This document shows, in pieces, positions 24,790-37,154 of a stretch of DNA of 64,000 nt. The notes below the pieces were generated by a model. It was not told the DNA's origin. It searched no databases and was given only the letters and a program-made list of their open reading frames with translations. The position numbers and the translations under genes were made by a program. This DNA is from Pterobdella sp. o SKG-2022. Lineage: Eukaryota > Annelida > Clitellata > Hirudinida > Piscicolidae. The DNA lies in contig OZ038320.1 in assembly GCA_964035795.1 (NCBI GenBank), positions 21,966,589 through 22,030,588 of the forward strand, read 5' to 3'. Position 1 is the stretch's first letter. Each line of letters starts with the position of its first letter.

Positions 24790-25760
24790 TAAAGATGTGG
24801 GGGAAACTAAAGGTGAGCTTCAGCAAAAATTATACGGAAGGTGGTTGTAGGCGGAAAATGGGCTAAAAATTTCCGATATAGCTTTGCCATAAAAGTATAT
24901 CGCACAAGTGTGAAAACTTTTGAAGAACGACTTAAAAGCGAATTACTCAAAAAATAAAATGGAGATTTTGTATGATAAAAGCGATGAACAGAATACATGG
25001 CTAAAATATAACTTTAAAAGCTGCTAAAAACATGTGTGTAGTGGGTAAAGGAAGGCTTCAGTTTGGTGAAATTTAATGGTGGAATCAGGGTGTGCGAAAA
25101 ACCATATCAAAAATAGTGCGTTTTTGAAGGTGGAAAATATTACCACTGACTGAAAACGAATCCCGCTCATACATCTGATAGGAAACAAGTTAATGGTTTA
25201 TTTTAAAATGACGAAGTTGTCTGACAGAAAGAATCAAAAATTAAATTTTAGTTTTCGAAGATCGTCGAAAGAGTGCGTAAGAATCATACGGAAGCCATCG
25301 TGAATGAGGAGGATCCACGAGACTGACTTTCCTGGAAACGTTGTCAACATTTGAATATCTAAAGCTTAGTTCAGAAAGTGAGCTAGCTGTTGCAGGAAGA
25401 GTAAGGTTGGAACGAATGGCATTCAACAGTATGTACAAAGCACACATGGAATGTCAAAGGAAATATTTATAAAACATTTGTGACCTGTCAAAAACAAAGT
25501 TACCATCAAAAACAAATGCTTCGAACGATATGTAATGAGCTAGCTGATGGTGTGGGTCTAAAATTGATGGGTTGATTGAGGTTGGTCAAGATTATAAAAT
25601 ATGACATGGCTAGGTCGTGTTGTAAAGAAAGGGAATGACGATTGTGTTAAGCAGGCGTGGAGGTTTGAGTTTGAATGTGTTAGAGGAAGAGGGAAGGCCA
25701 AAATGAGCTTGTAAAAGTAAAATATTTGTCGTGAGCATAGAGGTCAGTATTCGAAGATGC
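24790..25760 (+). mobile_element. Second decayed LINE 3' fragment
   Basis: Broken plus-strand reading gives FEYLKLSSESELAVAGRVRL (about 25350-25410) and, near the end, MTWLGRVVKKGNDDCVKQAW followed by a Gly/Arg-rich GRGKAKMSL (about 25600-25710). This arrangement (W-G-H/R-V-x-R/K, then a GRGRPK-like motif) is typical of the region after the RT in many LINEs. It differs in sequence from the element just upstream, so it is a separate copy or family. Stops occur throughout. Confidence 0.7.
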
Positions 25761-26889
25761 GTATGAAAGGATTGGGAAAAAAAAGATGAAATGATGGAGT
25801 CAGTGATCCTTTGGAAAAAAGAATGATATTGACTATAGAAAAATAGTACTATGGCTTACCATAATACTTGTAAACGCTCGCAAATTCAATAGTGAAAATG
25901 AGTTTGAAAGTAATATTTTTTCATATAAAAAACTTAAAATTAAAAAATGAAAAGTAAAAAATTTAAACAATAAACTAAAAAAACAATTGAAAAATAACCA
26001 AGTTAAGAGAAAAAACAGTTTGAAAACAAGGAGACTAAAAGTAAACAAGTTAAAAGTGAGCAATCTTAAAATGAACAATTGTAAAAACAAATCCAAAATG
26101 ACCAATTTAAATTAAACAACGTCAAAAAAACCCGTTCCAAAAAAACTAAAAGTAATTTGAAAATATAAACTTCATAAATGAAGTTGAACTAAAAAATTTG
26201 ACAATAAAAAACTTGGAAAGCATTTGAAAAAAAATTCAAAAACAAACAACTTAATTAAAACAAACTTTTAAAAATTTATCAATTAAATTTTAAAAAAATC
26301 TTTAAAATTTAACATGACAAAAAATAAAACGAAATAACTTAGCACTTATAATCAATAAAAGAATATTAGCCGTTGTTTCAACAAAGCAAAATAAGCTATG
26401 CGAAAACAAACAAGAATATGAATAAAAATGTATTGAAATATCAGGTAGATTTGTGAAAATGATTTTTGAAAATAAATTAAAGATTCAAAACTATGTATAT
26501 ACTATAATATAAAACGACATATAACAAATCTAAATACAAAATTACGAACCTTTAATGCTTTCAGCCGTCCGCAAGAATGAAATTAAATCCAATTTTAATC
26601 ATTTTTTTAATCATAACTTCGAAAAATGAAAATATATACATTTTTTCATTTAGTTTCCCACAACCAAAAATTTCAAATGAAACGTTTCAGTTACGTAATA
26701 AGCTAAAATCGACATAAGAAAAAACTTAAAATAATTTATGAGTTGAAAAAAATTAATTTATGAGCTGAACTTTTTTAAAAATATTTTTTATTAGTCTTTA
26801 ACAAAAATTTCTATAATTATGAAAATTGGGTTTAGTTATTGTGTAAATTAACTTTTATCTTCACTCTATAAAAAAAAAGATTAGAAAAT
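25761..26889. other. A-rich low-complexity intergenic DNA
   Basis: Strongly A-biased on the plus strand (about 25900-26560), with many AAAA/CAAA/GAAAA words. No gene was seen. The minus-strand open frame 25833-26105, rich in Phe and Leu, is the complement of this A-rich tract. Confidence 0.6.
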
Positions 26890-27290
26890 GTTGAATAGTT
26901 TAAATGTTTAGGCGCAATAACGAATACAAACAAAAAAGCAATAATCAATGTTGAAATAATACTAACATCTCCTTAAAAGCTATTGCCGGTCTGGAGAGAA
27001 GACTGTCAAGCTGAAACCGAAACTGGGACAAATGCCCATACTCGTGTTTTCAATCTCCTTCTATGTTTGCAAAACATAGATACTTACTGCTTAACTTCAA
27101 ATAGTTCAAATACAAACAGTTGAAACGAGACGCTACCAAAAAATGTTAGGTGTATCTCAGCAAGTGAACTTCATAAAAATTATTAAACAAGCTAATAAGC
27201 TAATTATGAAGATTTTTTTGAGGCACTGATTATGTTGAAACGCCAAATTTCTTCCTTTCATCCTTTCATGAGATTGCACTTGGGTCATTG
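26890..27290 (+). mobile_element. Third, highly decayed LINE fragment
   Basis: On the plus strand about 26905-26960 reads FKCLGAITNTNKKAIINVEI, matching the post-RT pattern of LINEs (F-K-Y-L-G-x-x-I ...). Next come AGLERRLSS and NRNWDKCP, then KRDATKKC in the position of the usual metal-binding-like segment. Stops are frequent. It is older than the two upstream copies, judging by the number of breaks. Confidence 0.5.
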
Positions 27291-29303
27291 CTCATGGCTT
27301 GCTTGCCTATTATAGTTTAGAGGGCTAAGATGAGCCATTTTTCTTGAATTATTACGCTAAAAATAGTAGAAAAACGTCATTCGTCAAATTATAGTTTAGC
27401 CTTAAAACTTAGCACAAAAAAACTATTTCTTCAGCCCAATTCATTTTATTAAATATCTCAAAAGGTGGAAATTTTTTTACATTTTTATACAACAAAATCC
27501 TTTTTTTTTAACCAAATATTAATTTTGTTTTTACATTGGAATGAATGCTCTGTATATTTTTTTTGAAGCAGTTCACATAGTTTCAATCCAAATCGTATTT
27601 GATTGAAATTTCATAAAATTAAGTTTTGAACCGTTTTTTCACAACAGCGGGCATTTTTCTAGTTTATTCGATTCTGCATTTTTTCTATCTTTAGACATCC
27701 TCGTGAAAATTTTTTTTTGTGTTTCCCCTATATATATATGTTTTCAAAATTTTTATTGGAGTGGATTTAAAAACACAAGATGTTTCTAAAAATCAAATTT
27801 TGATCTACTTCAATGTATTTTTAATTGAAAAACATATTAAACATCATCAAAATTTCAAATACTCTTCAGAAAACATACGCACTTCACTCATGTTTCAATT
27901 ACAAGTAACTTGAAAATGAGAAAACTCAATAAAGTATAAAATAGTTTCAATACTCTGCAACTACCTCAAGTACTGACAAAAACACAAGCAATGGACAATA
28001 AGAACTTGAGATTTGCCTGTCGGAGGAGGCATGGAGATTAATTTCTCTACACCACATTAAAAAATATTTCATTTTTTCGAGCTAAAAAACATAATTAATT
28101 ATATTTAGTATCCTTGAAAAGCTAGTTAAATAAAAATTTTATTTTTATAATATACTATACAATTAGAATTTATTATAAAAACTCCGTGCTAACGTTTTGT
28201 TATAAGTCTAAACTCATCTGAAAGTAGTTTTTCTCTGTCATAATAAATTTATCAAAAACCTTATATAATCGACTCTTAATTTCTGAAATATAAGATTCCT
28301 ATAAAGCTGAAAATCTATCTTTTTTTCTATTGTAACTTTATGTTCCGCTTTCAATTCAATCCTTTTTTCCACCAAGTACCTAGGCACTACTTTTCATAGC
28401 ATTCATAGTTTGGTAAGAGTTATATTTCTTGAACTTCACTACTACTAATCGATCAGATAGATATGTGATTTTGAGTTGTTTCATTTTTCGAAATTTGTTT
28501 TTTATTATTTATTTTTTTAAATTTCTTTTTTTTGTTTGAGTGTGCGAATTACTTATTAAAAAATTTTCTCTCTTATATCACATGCCTTATCTGGAAAATA
28601 CCCAAAATCATTCATAAGGTTTTTTATTTATACTTTAGATAAAATACATTGAATATTCAATATAAAATATAGCTTTTTATATGCACACAAAACTATAATA
28701 ATTTGTGGATAGTACAATTATTTATAAATTTTCAGATAAAATAGAGATAGGACAAAATATATCTTCTTATAGATATGCTTATATACAGTTGTATTCAATA
28801 ATCTTTGAAGTTTTAAAAGTAAGATAAAAAAATTTGATTAATAATATTGAAAAAAGTTTTGGTTCAAATTTTGAAAACATTTACTTTTAAGATCTCTTAT
28901 ATATTGTTGTAATGTATTTAAAAAATTTTAAGCTTTGTCGATACGATGGTTGGATATAAAAGATTTGAATAATACTTGAAAAAATAGTTTTAGTTGAGCT
29001 ACTAATAATTCAACAAATTTAAATCTATTAAGATCAAAATTGTTTATTTTTCTTTTATGTACCGTAACACCTGTGCAATAATTAAAATTGAACAAGATGA
29101 ATTGGAATAATTAAAATAAATGTATACAATATTCAAAATTTAATTTATATTAGAATAATTTTTTAAAAATTGCGAGTGCAAACAACCTTTAAAGAGCGAT
29201 ATACTTCCGAAAAATTTTATCAAAGTTTTGGCTATTTGAAGAGTCAAAATACTTCTGAACTGTTGAAAAATATATTATTCATAAAGTGTAATAAACCGAG
29301 AGA
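27291..29303. other. Intergenic region upstream of SVOP
   Basis: No exon was recognised. It should contain the SVOP promoter and any 5' non-coding exon. The small open frame at 27719-27913 is AT-rich and has no family signature. Confidence 0.5.
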
Positions 29304-32300
29304 ATGAGTAAGAAAAAAGACTCAACAACAACTTCGGACGGGGAAGCTTCATCAACAGATGACCAATCAACCCATCATCAATTTTCTATACAAGATTCTA
29401 GAGGTTATTTTTGTAAAATTTTATCTCAGGATCCAAGCTCTTTTGGGAAAAAAGTCATTCATCTAATTATTCAATTTCTTCAGATTGAAAAAATTTTGTC
29501 TTTATTATTCTACAAATTTAATAATGAAAAGTGAAAGGTTTATTAAATTCATTTACTAACTCTAAAATTTTTACTTTTGCACAAATATTACACATTTTTT
29601 AGTTGTATTTCATAACTTTCTGTTATAACTATGAACAAATTTTTGATTTAATCAGGTAAAAGAATAACTGGTATGTTTATGAATCAAGCTAATAATTATA
29701 AAAAATTTTTTTTGGGTATTTTTTAAGTACATTTTGGAAGTTTTTTTGGGATTTTTAGGTTTTTATGTTTTTTAATATTCAACTAAAATGCTCCAAATGT
29801 TCAGCATGATTAAATTTTTTTAAATTAACATTTCTAAGTTCATAGTTTAAGTTTAACTAATATTTTAGTTCAATTTTTAAGTATGTCATATTTAAAACAG
29901 CACACCAAGAAGGATATTTAAGCTTCACTTGTTAAAAAATAAAGCCTGATTGCACAACAGAATCTTCAAATTTGTTAAAAGATGCTGATTCACAAGTGGG
30001 AGTGTTTACAGTGGAAGAAGCAATTGATTCCATTGGATTTGGAAGTTTTCAGCTAATCCTTGTATTTGTCACTGGCCTTTTTTCCGTATGTTTGTAGTTT
30101 TTTAAAGGTTCCATAAGATATTTTGAGTTAAATAACTTCTGATTAAGTGTCTTATAATAAGTTTAAATATCAGTTTTATTCATTGCTTATGGCAACTATT
30201 TCACATGAAGATTAATTTTATAATTAGATAGTAAATTCACTTTTTCGTTTATGACATGGTTTGGCACCCTGTAAAATCTATCACTTGTGTAACCATAATC
30301 CAATTAGGGAAACTATATGATGGACTCAATTATAGCATTCAAACTTCATTGAATGATTCTGCTTGAAAGTTTAAATTATTGTTTTTAAAAAAACGTTTTT
30401 CAAAACTAGTTGGTATTCTACTTAAAAGAACATCAGCTCAATGCACTGAATAAATTAATAGAAAATCAATGTTACTCACTGGCAACACAGGGATATAACA
30501 AGTTAAAAAACTATCTTTTAAACTTAAAACTTAAAATATGATGTAGCTTTTTATTAAATTAATTTATATTCTATTAAGATAATAATCACATAAAGTTTTT
30601 TGTAAATTATACATAAAAATGTTTGAAAAAAGTTGTGAAATAAAAAAAAAGTACAAAAAAACACATTATAAAAATATTTATTTTATTGATAATAATGGTT
30701 AATATTCGTTTAATAATGAAGTGTCCACAATTCATGCAACCAAAGGCAACAGATGCGTTGGAGATGATGCTTCTGTCAGTACTGTCTCCTGAGTTGAGAT
30801 GTGATTGGCAGTTGGAAAGTTGGCAGATTGCCAGTATAACGACTGTGAGTACTATAATTGGAAAAATTATATAGTATTATTTGTATAGTGATTATAAATT
30901 TATTATACAAGTTTTGATTGTGCATTTATGCTCAGGATTTGAACGCATTAGTTCAGTTTACTTAATGATACACATTTCTAATGCTCAATCTTGCATAGGC
31001 TTCATTGTACCACAAACAGCTTGACAAAAATTTTGCTTTTATATATGCTTTGTACATTTTGTTTTTGCATATATATTTTTAGTTGTCTTGAATAACTTTT
31101 ATTGAAAACTTCTATCGCAGTTTACACTTAATTTTGCTTGAAATGTTTTACAATAGATTGATAAACTCTGGTTGACGACCAAAATCAATGTTTCATAATT
31201 AACAATCGTTTTTGCACATTTATTATCGATCCATAACTCTTCGTTATTAGGATGGAAACCATTGTTTAGCATTTTATTATTCTGTAAGTTTCAACGTACA
31301 AATACCGGTGATATTAGAAATATTAACAATTCAAAAGCGAATTTATGAACGATTTCCATTCAGCTTACTCCATATTAACGACGACAGATTGTGTTTATCG
31401 GTATGTTTTTTGGATCGACACTATGGGGAAAGTACTGTGATAGATTAGGTAGACTGCCTGTGAGTATATCAATGATTCTCAAGCTTTACTATGGAAGCAA
31501 TACAACATCAATATTTCAGACTATTAAAAAGAATAAAATTGACACTATATAATATTTTTATGCTCTCACGTTACATATTATATGAAAAAACTATTAAATA
31601 TGAAGATTCAATATATTTATTAGAAAATTATGCATTGAATTTTAGATAATGAAAATTGCAGCGGTGTTCGTTCTTTATTTTGGTTTGCTAGGTAAGTAAT
31701 CAATAATCTAACAATTGAGTATTTATGTTATATATTTCCTAATGATTTCAAATTATTTGATCAATTTCAATTTGAAGCATCTTTTTCACCAAACTTCTGG
31801 TGGATCTTGATACTCAGAGGGCTGGTGGGCTTTGGGTTTGGAGGCGCTATTCAGTCGTTAGTACTTTGGATACGTTTGTGATTATACAGATTCACTCATT
31901 GACTGCATTCTTTCTATATGTTATTTATAGGATATCAAGCATTATAAAATTGAGATGATTTTAAAAATTTGTTTTCAAAGTTTTATGAAAAGGTATAAGT
32001 ATACTAGAACTTTAAATACCAGAACGAAGCTGTTTTTAACGAGCCTAACTTCATTATAATACGTTATTTTTTATCTGCAATGTATTTATCAAGGCTTTAG
32101 ATGGAGCTATATTTATCGAAAACTATAGCTTTATTATAATAAATGTACTCAAATTCGTTCATTATAATTTAAATATTAATCAAAATAAAGTAAATAAAAC
32201 CCTTCTTAAAACTCATAACTGCATTTTGAAAGCATTTTTAAGTTATTCATTAAAATTTTGTTTGACTCACTAACAGTTTCACTCTTTTATGCGAATATTT

Positions 32301-35300
32301 ACCATCGAAGTTCAGGGCAAAAGTTCTCATCGTTTCTGGCGTAAGTGATGTTATTTCTGTCAATGTCTCCATCTGCATGTATGCATACGATATTTCTAAA
32401 CTTCCGTTAGAGAACTAACTTTATTCACTTTTTGCTCAGATATCATGGTCTGTCGGGGCTCTTTTCGAGGTTTTGATGGCCTATCTCATTATCCCCACCC
32501 TCGGTACGTTTTATTCACTGTACTAGAATATATGTTATGTACATGTTTTGTTTAATCTTACCACAATTCTTCTAAAAAACAGAATTACACTTTGCCATGC
32601 ATCTTTAAAACTTATCCAATTTGATGTATTTTTTGATTTACTAATAATTTTATTTATCTTCAATTAATTGTTATTGAATTCTGCACAACCAACTTCATTA
32701 TTAGGTTGGAGATACTTGATAGCGGCTTCTGCCTTACCATCTTTTATCACTCTGTTCTTTATATGGGTTATTGGATTAATACATTTGTTCAATAAATTTC
32801 AAATAAAAAGATTTAAATTTTAAAAATATTTAACTTAGTTTTTAATTTCTAACCATTTTAACAAGATTTGCCTTAAAATGTATACATTTTTTCGGTTAAA
32901 AATTTATTCAAACAATGATTTAATACTAATAAATAACAGAGGTTACCAGAATCTGCAAGATATCTTTTATCAATTGGTAAAACCAGCGAAGTAACTAAAG
33001 TCCTAGAAGAAATTGCCAAAAAAAATAAGTTAGCATTTTTTTAAAAAATAACTTCATAAAAAGAGGCAATGTTTTAATGCTATTTTTGATTCAATCAAAA
33101 CTTTCGACTAATTCATTAGACTAATGAATTATGACAAAGTTGAATTTATCGAAAATCTTAGTTGAATAAAAAATAGTATCAAAATATAGCTTTTTTATGT
33201 GAAGTTATTTTTAAAAACAATTTACAAAAAATTGATACATGATGTTACTAAAGAAGTAAGAGTTTTGTGCAAAATATTTAGAATAAAACGTTTGTTTTAG
33301 AGCTTTGAAATATCACACAATATTAAAAATTTTACAAATATTTTAGATATTAATTTTGTAATAAATTTTTCGAAAAAATTTTTGTTTTGAAAAATTGTTG
33401 AATTTCATCAAAAGAATGATTAACAATTTTAAAGGTCACAAGTTCCCAAAGGCCAACTTGTGCAAGGGAAAAAGGTGAGCAAATAAACAAAAATATATAG
33501 CTATATAAATCATTAGTTAATCAAAAACTTTAATTTTACTTCTGATAAAACAACCCCACCCAATATAAATTACAGTCAACTCCTGGTCGTTTCCAAGATT
33601 TATTCAGCAAACAGTACGCCAGAACAACACTGCATCTCCTCATTATGTGGTTCGGAGTTGCATTCGTGTACTACGGTGTGATACTCACGCAGTCTGAGCT
33701 GCTTGAGAGGGGGGGAGCTTGCCAGGGTGGGTGGCCTTGTATCGGGAATGCTTATCCATTTATCAACATTATTCTCATTTAACTCAAATGCTTGAACATG
33801 CAATCAACATTTCTAAGAAATAATTTGATAATTACCTTTGAGCTTTAACGTTGCAGCTGCCCGCCAAAACCACGAGGTTTGCAAGTGTCAAAGACATACT
33901 AATGAGGATTTCGTTTCAATGATCATCGCCACTCTAGGAGAGTTTGCTGGTAGGTGTTTTAAAACCAATAGTTTCAAGTAGTATCAATAGTTTAGGCCGA
34001 CTGCTGTTAACCCCAGTTAATGGGTTATGAACAGCCGTATAAATTTACAACTATATCAAAGAATCTAGGTAATTATTGTTCAATTATTAATAGTTTGAAT
34101 ATCTTGAGTATTTTTTGAATGAGACGTTAGTTGTCGTAATCATGGTACGAACATTTATATTTACGCAGTTTCTTTTGTTTTAAATTTCAGCTTCGATAGC
34201 GCAACAAACATATGACGCCTTAAAATAGATGAGTGAAAGTTATTGAATATAATATACACAAATAAATAAAGAAGCAATTAAAAGAAATTAATCAAGCGCC
34301 TAAAAAAATATCATAGAAATACTTTCACTATAACTGTTTGGAAATAAAATAATGAAAACTTAAAAAATGAAAGTAAAAAGCTGAAAAAAATATGGAAGTA
34401 AAAATCGAATCTGAATGTGAGCACGACCAATCACACCACAGTCATCCCCATAAACTACTTCGGAGTGGACCACCTGGGTAGGAGGCTCATGATCAGCATA
34501 AACTTTATGATGGCGGGTGTGTTGTTCTTGCTTGTTCAAATCTGTGCTCCTTCAGTGGTTCTCACTATACTGATGTTTGGTGTTAGAACGTTCATCAGTG
34601 GAGTCTTTGCCACCATCTATATCTATACAGGGGAGGTTGGTTGGCTATGTTTCAAAGGGGTCAATGATATCGTTGCTCATGTTTATACTTTACGTTCTTC
34701 GGAAAGAAAAATTATTCATTTTGAAAAAGTAGGAAAAAGTAATTAAATTATTTTTTCGAATTATAAATAATCAAAAAAAATATTGAAAAAAAAATTTCAA
34801 AAAATTATGCTTTCTGGTTGTTTAGATAAATAAAGTTGAGTTCAAATTAGAAACATCGTTATTTTTTTACGTTTTTTTCCATGCTAGAATAAGTTGGATG
34901 GGGGCTTATAATGCATCTTCTTCATTCTCTACTGTTTTGAGCAAGTTCAGGTCTGAGTTTTATTCTTCTAAGGTCAATGCCTATTGAAACCACATTTTCT
35001 TCGATTTACCTATTTCACTCTCACCTTCTTCAACATACCTGCAAGCATTTGTTTGATTTTAAGCATCCATTCTCGTTACATGGCTTAACCACCCCATTCT
35101 TTCTATGTTCAGCTCATCATTAATGCCTACAACTTCCAATCTGTTTCTTAATTCTTTAAATAATAGGCCATTCTTTAAACTAACATTGAACATCTATCTG
35201 GTCATCATAAAAAATTAATTTTTTTATATACTAGTTCTGAGCACAACGTTAAACTGCACCAAACTTAGCGCCTCCGATTTAAGGTTTTTTTTCTGTTGTA

Positions 35301-37154
35301 ACCAGGATAACATTAGACTCCGGTAGCAGTTATCGACAAACTGGTATTCTTGTATGGTTGTCATTCGTCTTGGAGGAGAAACATATTTTTTTAAAAAGGC
35401 GAGTGAAACTACCCAAGTGTGGGAAAGGAAGAGCTTTAATTTGATAATTTCAAGTTGCACGTTTGCTCGGGCTGGCAGTCTATAAAAATTCGTCCCAAAT
35501 GAATGGCTTGTTTTATGTGTTGCAATATAATAGTGTCAATAATCTAAGTCGACTGCCGTCAATCCTAGTTACTGGGATATGTACAGCAGTATAATCTAAT
35601 TAGTTTATTATATTTAATCCTTGTGATAAAGTTAAATATACAAATTATTTAAGGAAATGAAATTTGAATCTTAAAAATGGTAATTCTCTCCTATCAAAGT
35701 ACACTCTCTTTTCTGTGGTAACTCTTTACGACACTAAACTCCCTTTATCTTCCAAGCTCAAAATTTTAGGTGTCATTCTAAACTCAAATTTGAACTTGCC
35801 TATTTTATTTCTCAAATATAAATAATCCAATTTCTCAAATCCAAGCCATAAAACCATTACGTGAAGTCCTACCTCTTGCAACTACTAGCTAACTAGATTT
35901 TTCAGATTGGACTACTGCAATTCTCTCGGCGGGCAGCCAAACTATCTCTTGCGCAAACTTCAAATCCATGCGGCTAAAACGGTTCTTAAAGCTGATTACT
36001 TTAGCTCTTTTAGTGACTGTTATGATCGTTTGCATTTGCTTCTAGTTTCCAAAAGAGTCAAGTTTAATTTTTTTTTGCACATTGCTTGCATTCTCAAGCT
36101 CAAACAACCTGCCAATTTTTTTGATTCTCTGTTTTTTGGGCGAACCCATCAACAATTCAGATTTTTGCACTTTGCTCTCATAAACCTGCCCATGTTTGTT
36201 TATGTCGCTCTTTCTTTCATCATGACCACGTCTGTGAATTCTATCCCGCCTAACTTGCGCTCATCACTTCTCTCAACAATTTACGCTTACTTTTAAAAAC
36301 TCACTTATACCATGAACAATTTCATTCATAATTTCGCAAAAACTTTTGAGCTTTTTTGAGGAAAATTTGTTTTTAACTTGCGTGCTCTGAAAATCTTAGA
36401 TATAATAATAATACAGAAAAATTTTCTAGATAAAAAAAAATATTATGAAAAGTCTAAAAATTATTAAAATATTAAAGATTGTTTTTAAATTATTGGCATT
36501 TTGAAAGTTATAATTATTTCCCCAGGTGTTTCCTACCACGATAAGGTCCATCGGCTTAGGGGTGTGTAGCTCGATGGGGAGAGTGGGTTGCATGATCACT
36601 CCCTTCATTGCCCAGGTGCTGGCATTTCATTCAAAAACGTTTCAACTCTACTATTTATTTGGATTAGTTTTAATTTTTTCATCAGTAAGTTAACACTTGA
36701 TTCATTGATATTTGGGATATAAAATTATTGAAGATAATGAATTAATCTTCAAAGGTGCTGATGGAATCTTCCGTTCATTTAGCGGTTTCTATATATGGTT
36801 GTTTGTGCATCGCTTGTGCATTTGTTACATATTTCCTGCCGATCGAAACTAAAGGGAGAGAAATGCCTGTGAGTACATTCAAAAATTTATTGATTGATCG
36901 GCGTTTCAAATGCCTTTTATTTAACTTGAAAAAGTCATGAAATATATACAAATAATAAGGTTTTATTGTTTTTGTTTAAGTCTTCGAAATAATCATTGAA
37001 ATGTATTGCTTATTATAATGCAAAAGCGTTTTTATTGTTTTTCATATTGCCTTCTACATCATAAATTGTTTCAAAATTTGTTCAAAAACTCGCATAGCAC
37101 ATTGAATATAAGACTAACATCTCAATCCACCCACAGCAATCTCACGAAACTTGA
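29304..37154 (+). CDS. SVOP: SVOP-type synaptic vesicle MFS transporter
   Basis: A complete 17-exon gene, 499 residues. Exons: 29304-29403, 29961-30085, 30746-30844, 31388-31459, 31646-31691, 31778-31856, 32277-32340, 32440-32503, 32705-32766, 32940-33028, 33435-33474, 33576-33726, 33857-33949, 34442-34635, 36526-36615, 36755-36868, 37137-37154. The family is 12-TM, in the major facilitator superfamily, on synaptic vesicles, with unsettled substrate. Diagnostic segments: [16 protein letters not shown] at the start of TM1; [32 protein letters not shown] (MFS signature loop 2-3); [32 protein letters not shown] (second MFS loop); [32 protein letters not shown]. Exon 10 adds one Arg before LPESARY by the best splice choice. 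The exon 1/2 junction is the weakest, since the N-terminus is not conserved. The last exon encodes only QSHET and the stop. Confidence 0.94.
33985..34048 (+). repeat. Dispersed hairpin repeat, copy A
   Basis: This 64-base segment in an SVOP intron is matched, with about a fifth of positions changed, by 35532-35596 in the next long intron. It can fold as a hairpin: CTGTT + AACCC pair with GGGTT + AACAG around a short loop. It may be a SINE, the tail of a LINE, or a small structured element. Confidence 0.55.
34870..35210 (-). mobile_element. LINE 3' fragment in SVOP intron, minus strand
   Basis: The minus strand reads [20 protein letters not shown], then [14 protein letters not shown] and a Glu/Lys-rich [17 protein letters not shown]. 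This is the usual C-terminal region of LINE ORF2 (W-x-G-H-V-x-R-M, then a GRPKxxW-like motif). In-frame stops follow MDA and FQ. It is antisense to SVOP. Confidence 0.65.
35532..35596 (+). repeat. Dispersed hairpin repeat, copy B
   Basis: Diverged copy of the segment at 33985-34048. The shared core is GTCAATA...CGACTGC...CAGTATA-like. Pairing of its ends is partly kept (CTGC with GCAG, ATCC with GGAT) although the bases differ from copy A. It lies just 5' of the plus-strand LINE fragment. Confidence 0.5.
35690..36300 (+). mobile_element. LINE 3' fragment in SVOP intron, plus strand
   Basis: The fragment reads [14 protein letters not shown] (about 35755-35800), then after stops [20 protein letters not shown] (from about 35904), [19 protein letters not shown] and [11 protein letters not shown]. 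These correspond to the post-RT region of CR1/L2-like LINEs (K-x-L-G-V-x-[13 protein letters not shown]; L-H-W-L-P-V; lastly N-x-L-P-x-x-I-R). The last 390 bases are open (35907-36296), the earlier part is broken. It lies in the sense direction of SVOP. Confidence 0.8.

Larger units (their letters stand above)
34636..36525 (+). other. SVOP intron 14, loaded with transposon fragments
   Basis: This is the longest SVOP intron, flanked by exons that join in phase 0 (TGE / VFPTTIRS). It holds a minus-strand LINE fragment, a hairpin repeat copy and a plus-strand LINE fragment, all of which appear decayed. The other SVOP introns seen here are shorter and mostly AT-rich, apart from the repeat copy at 33985. 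Confidence 0.85.

Noticed and set aside
33600..33803. Minus-strand open frame of 67 codons
   Set aside because: Antisense shadow of SVOP exon 12.
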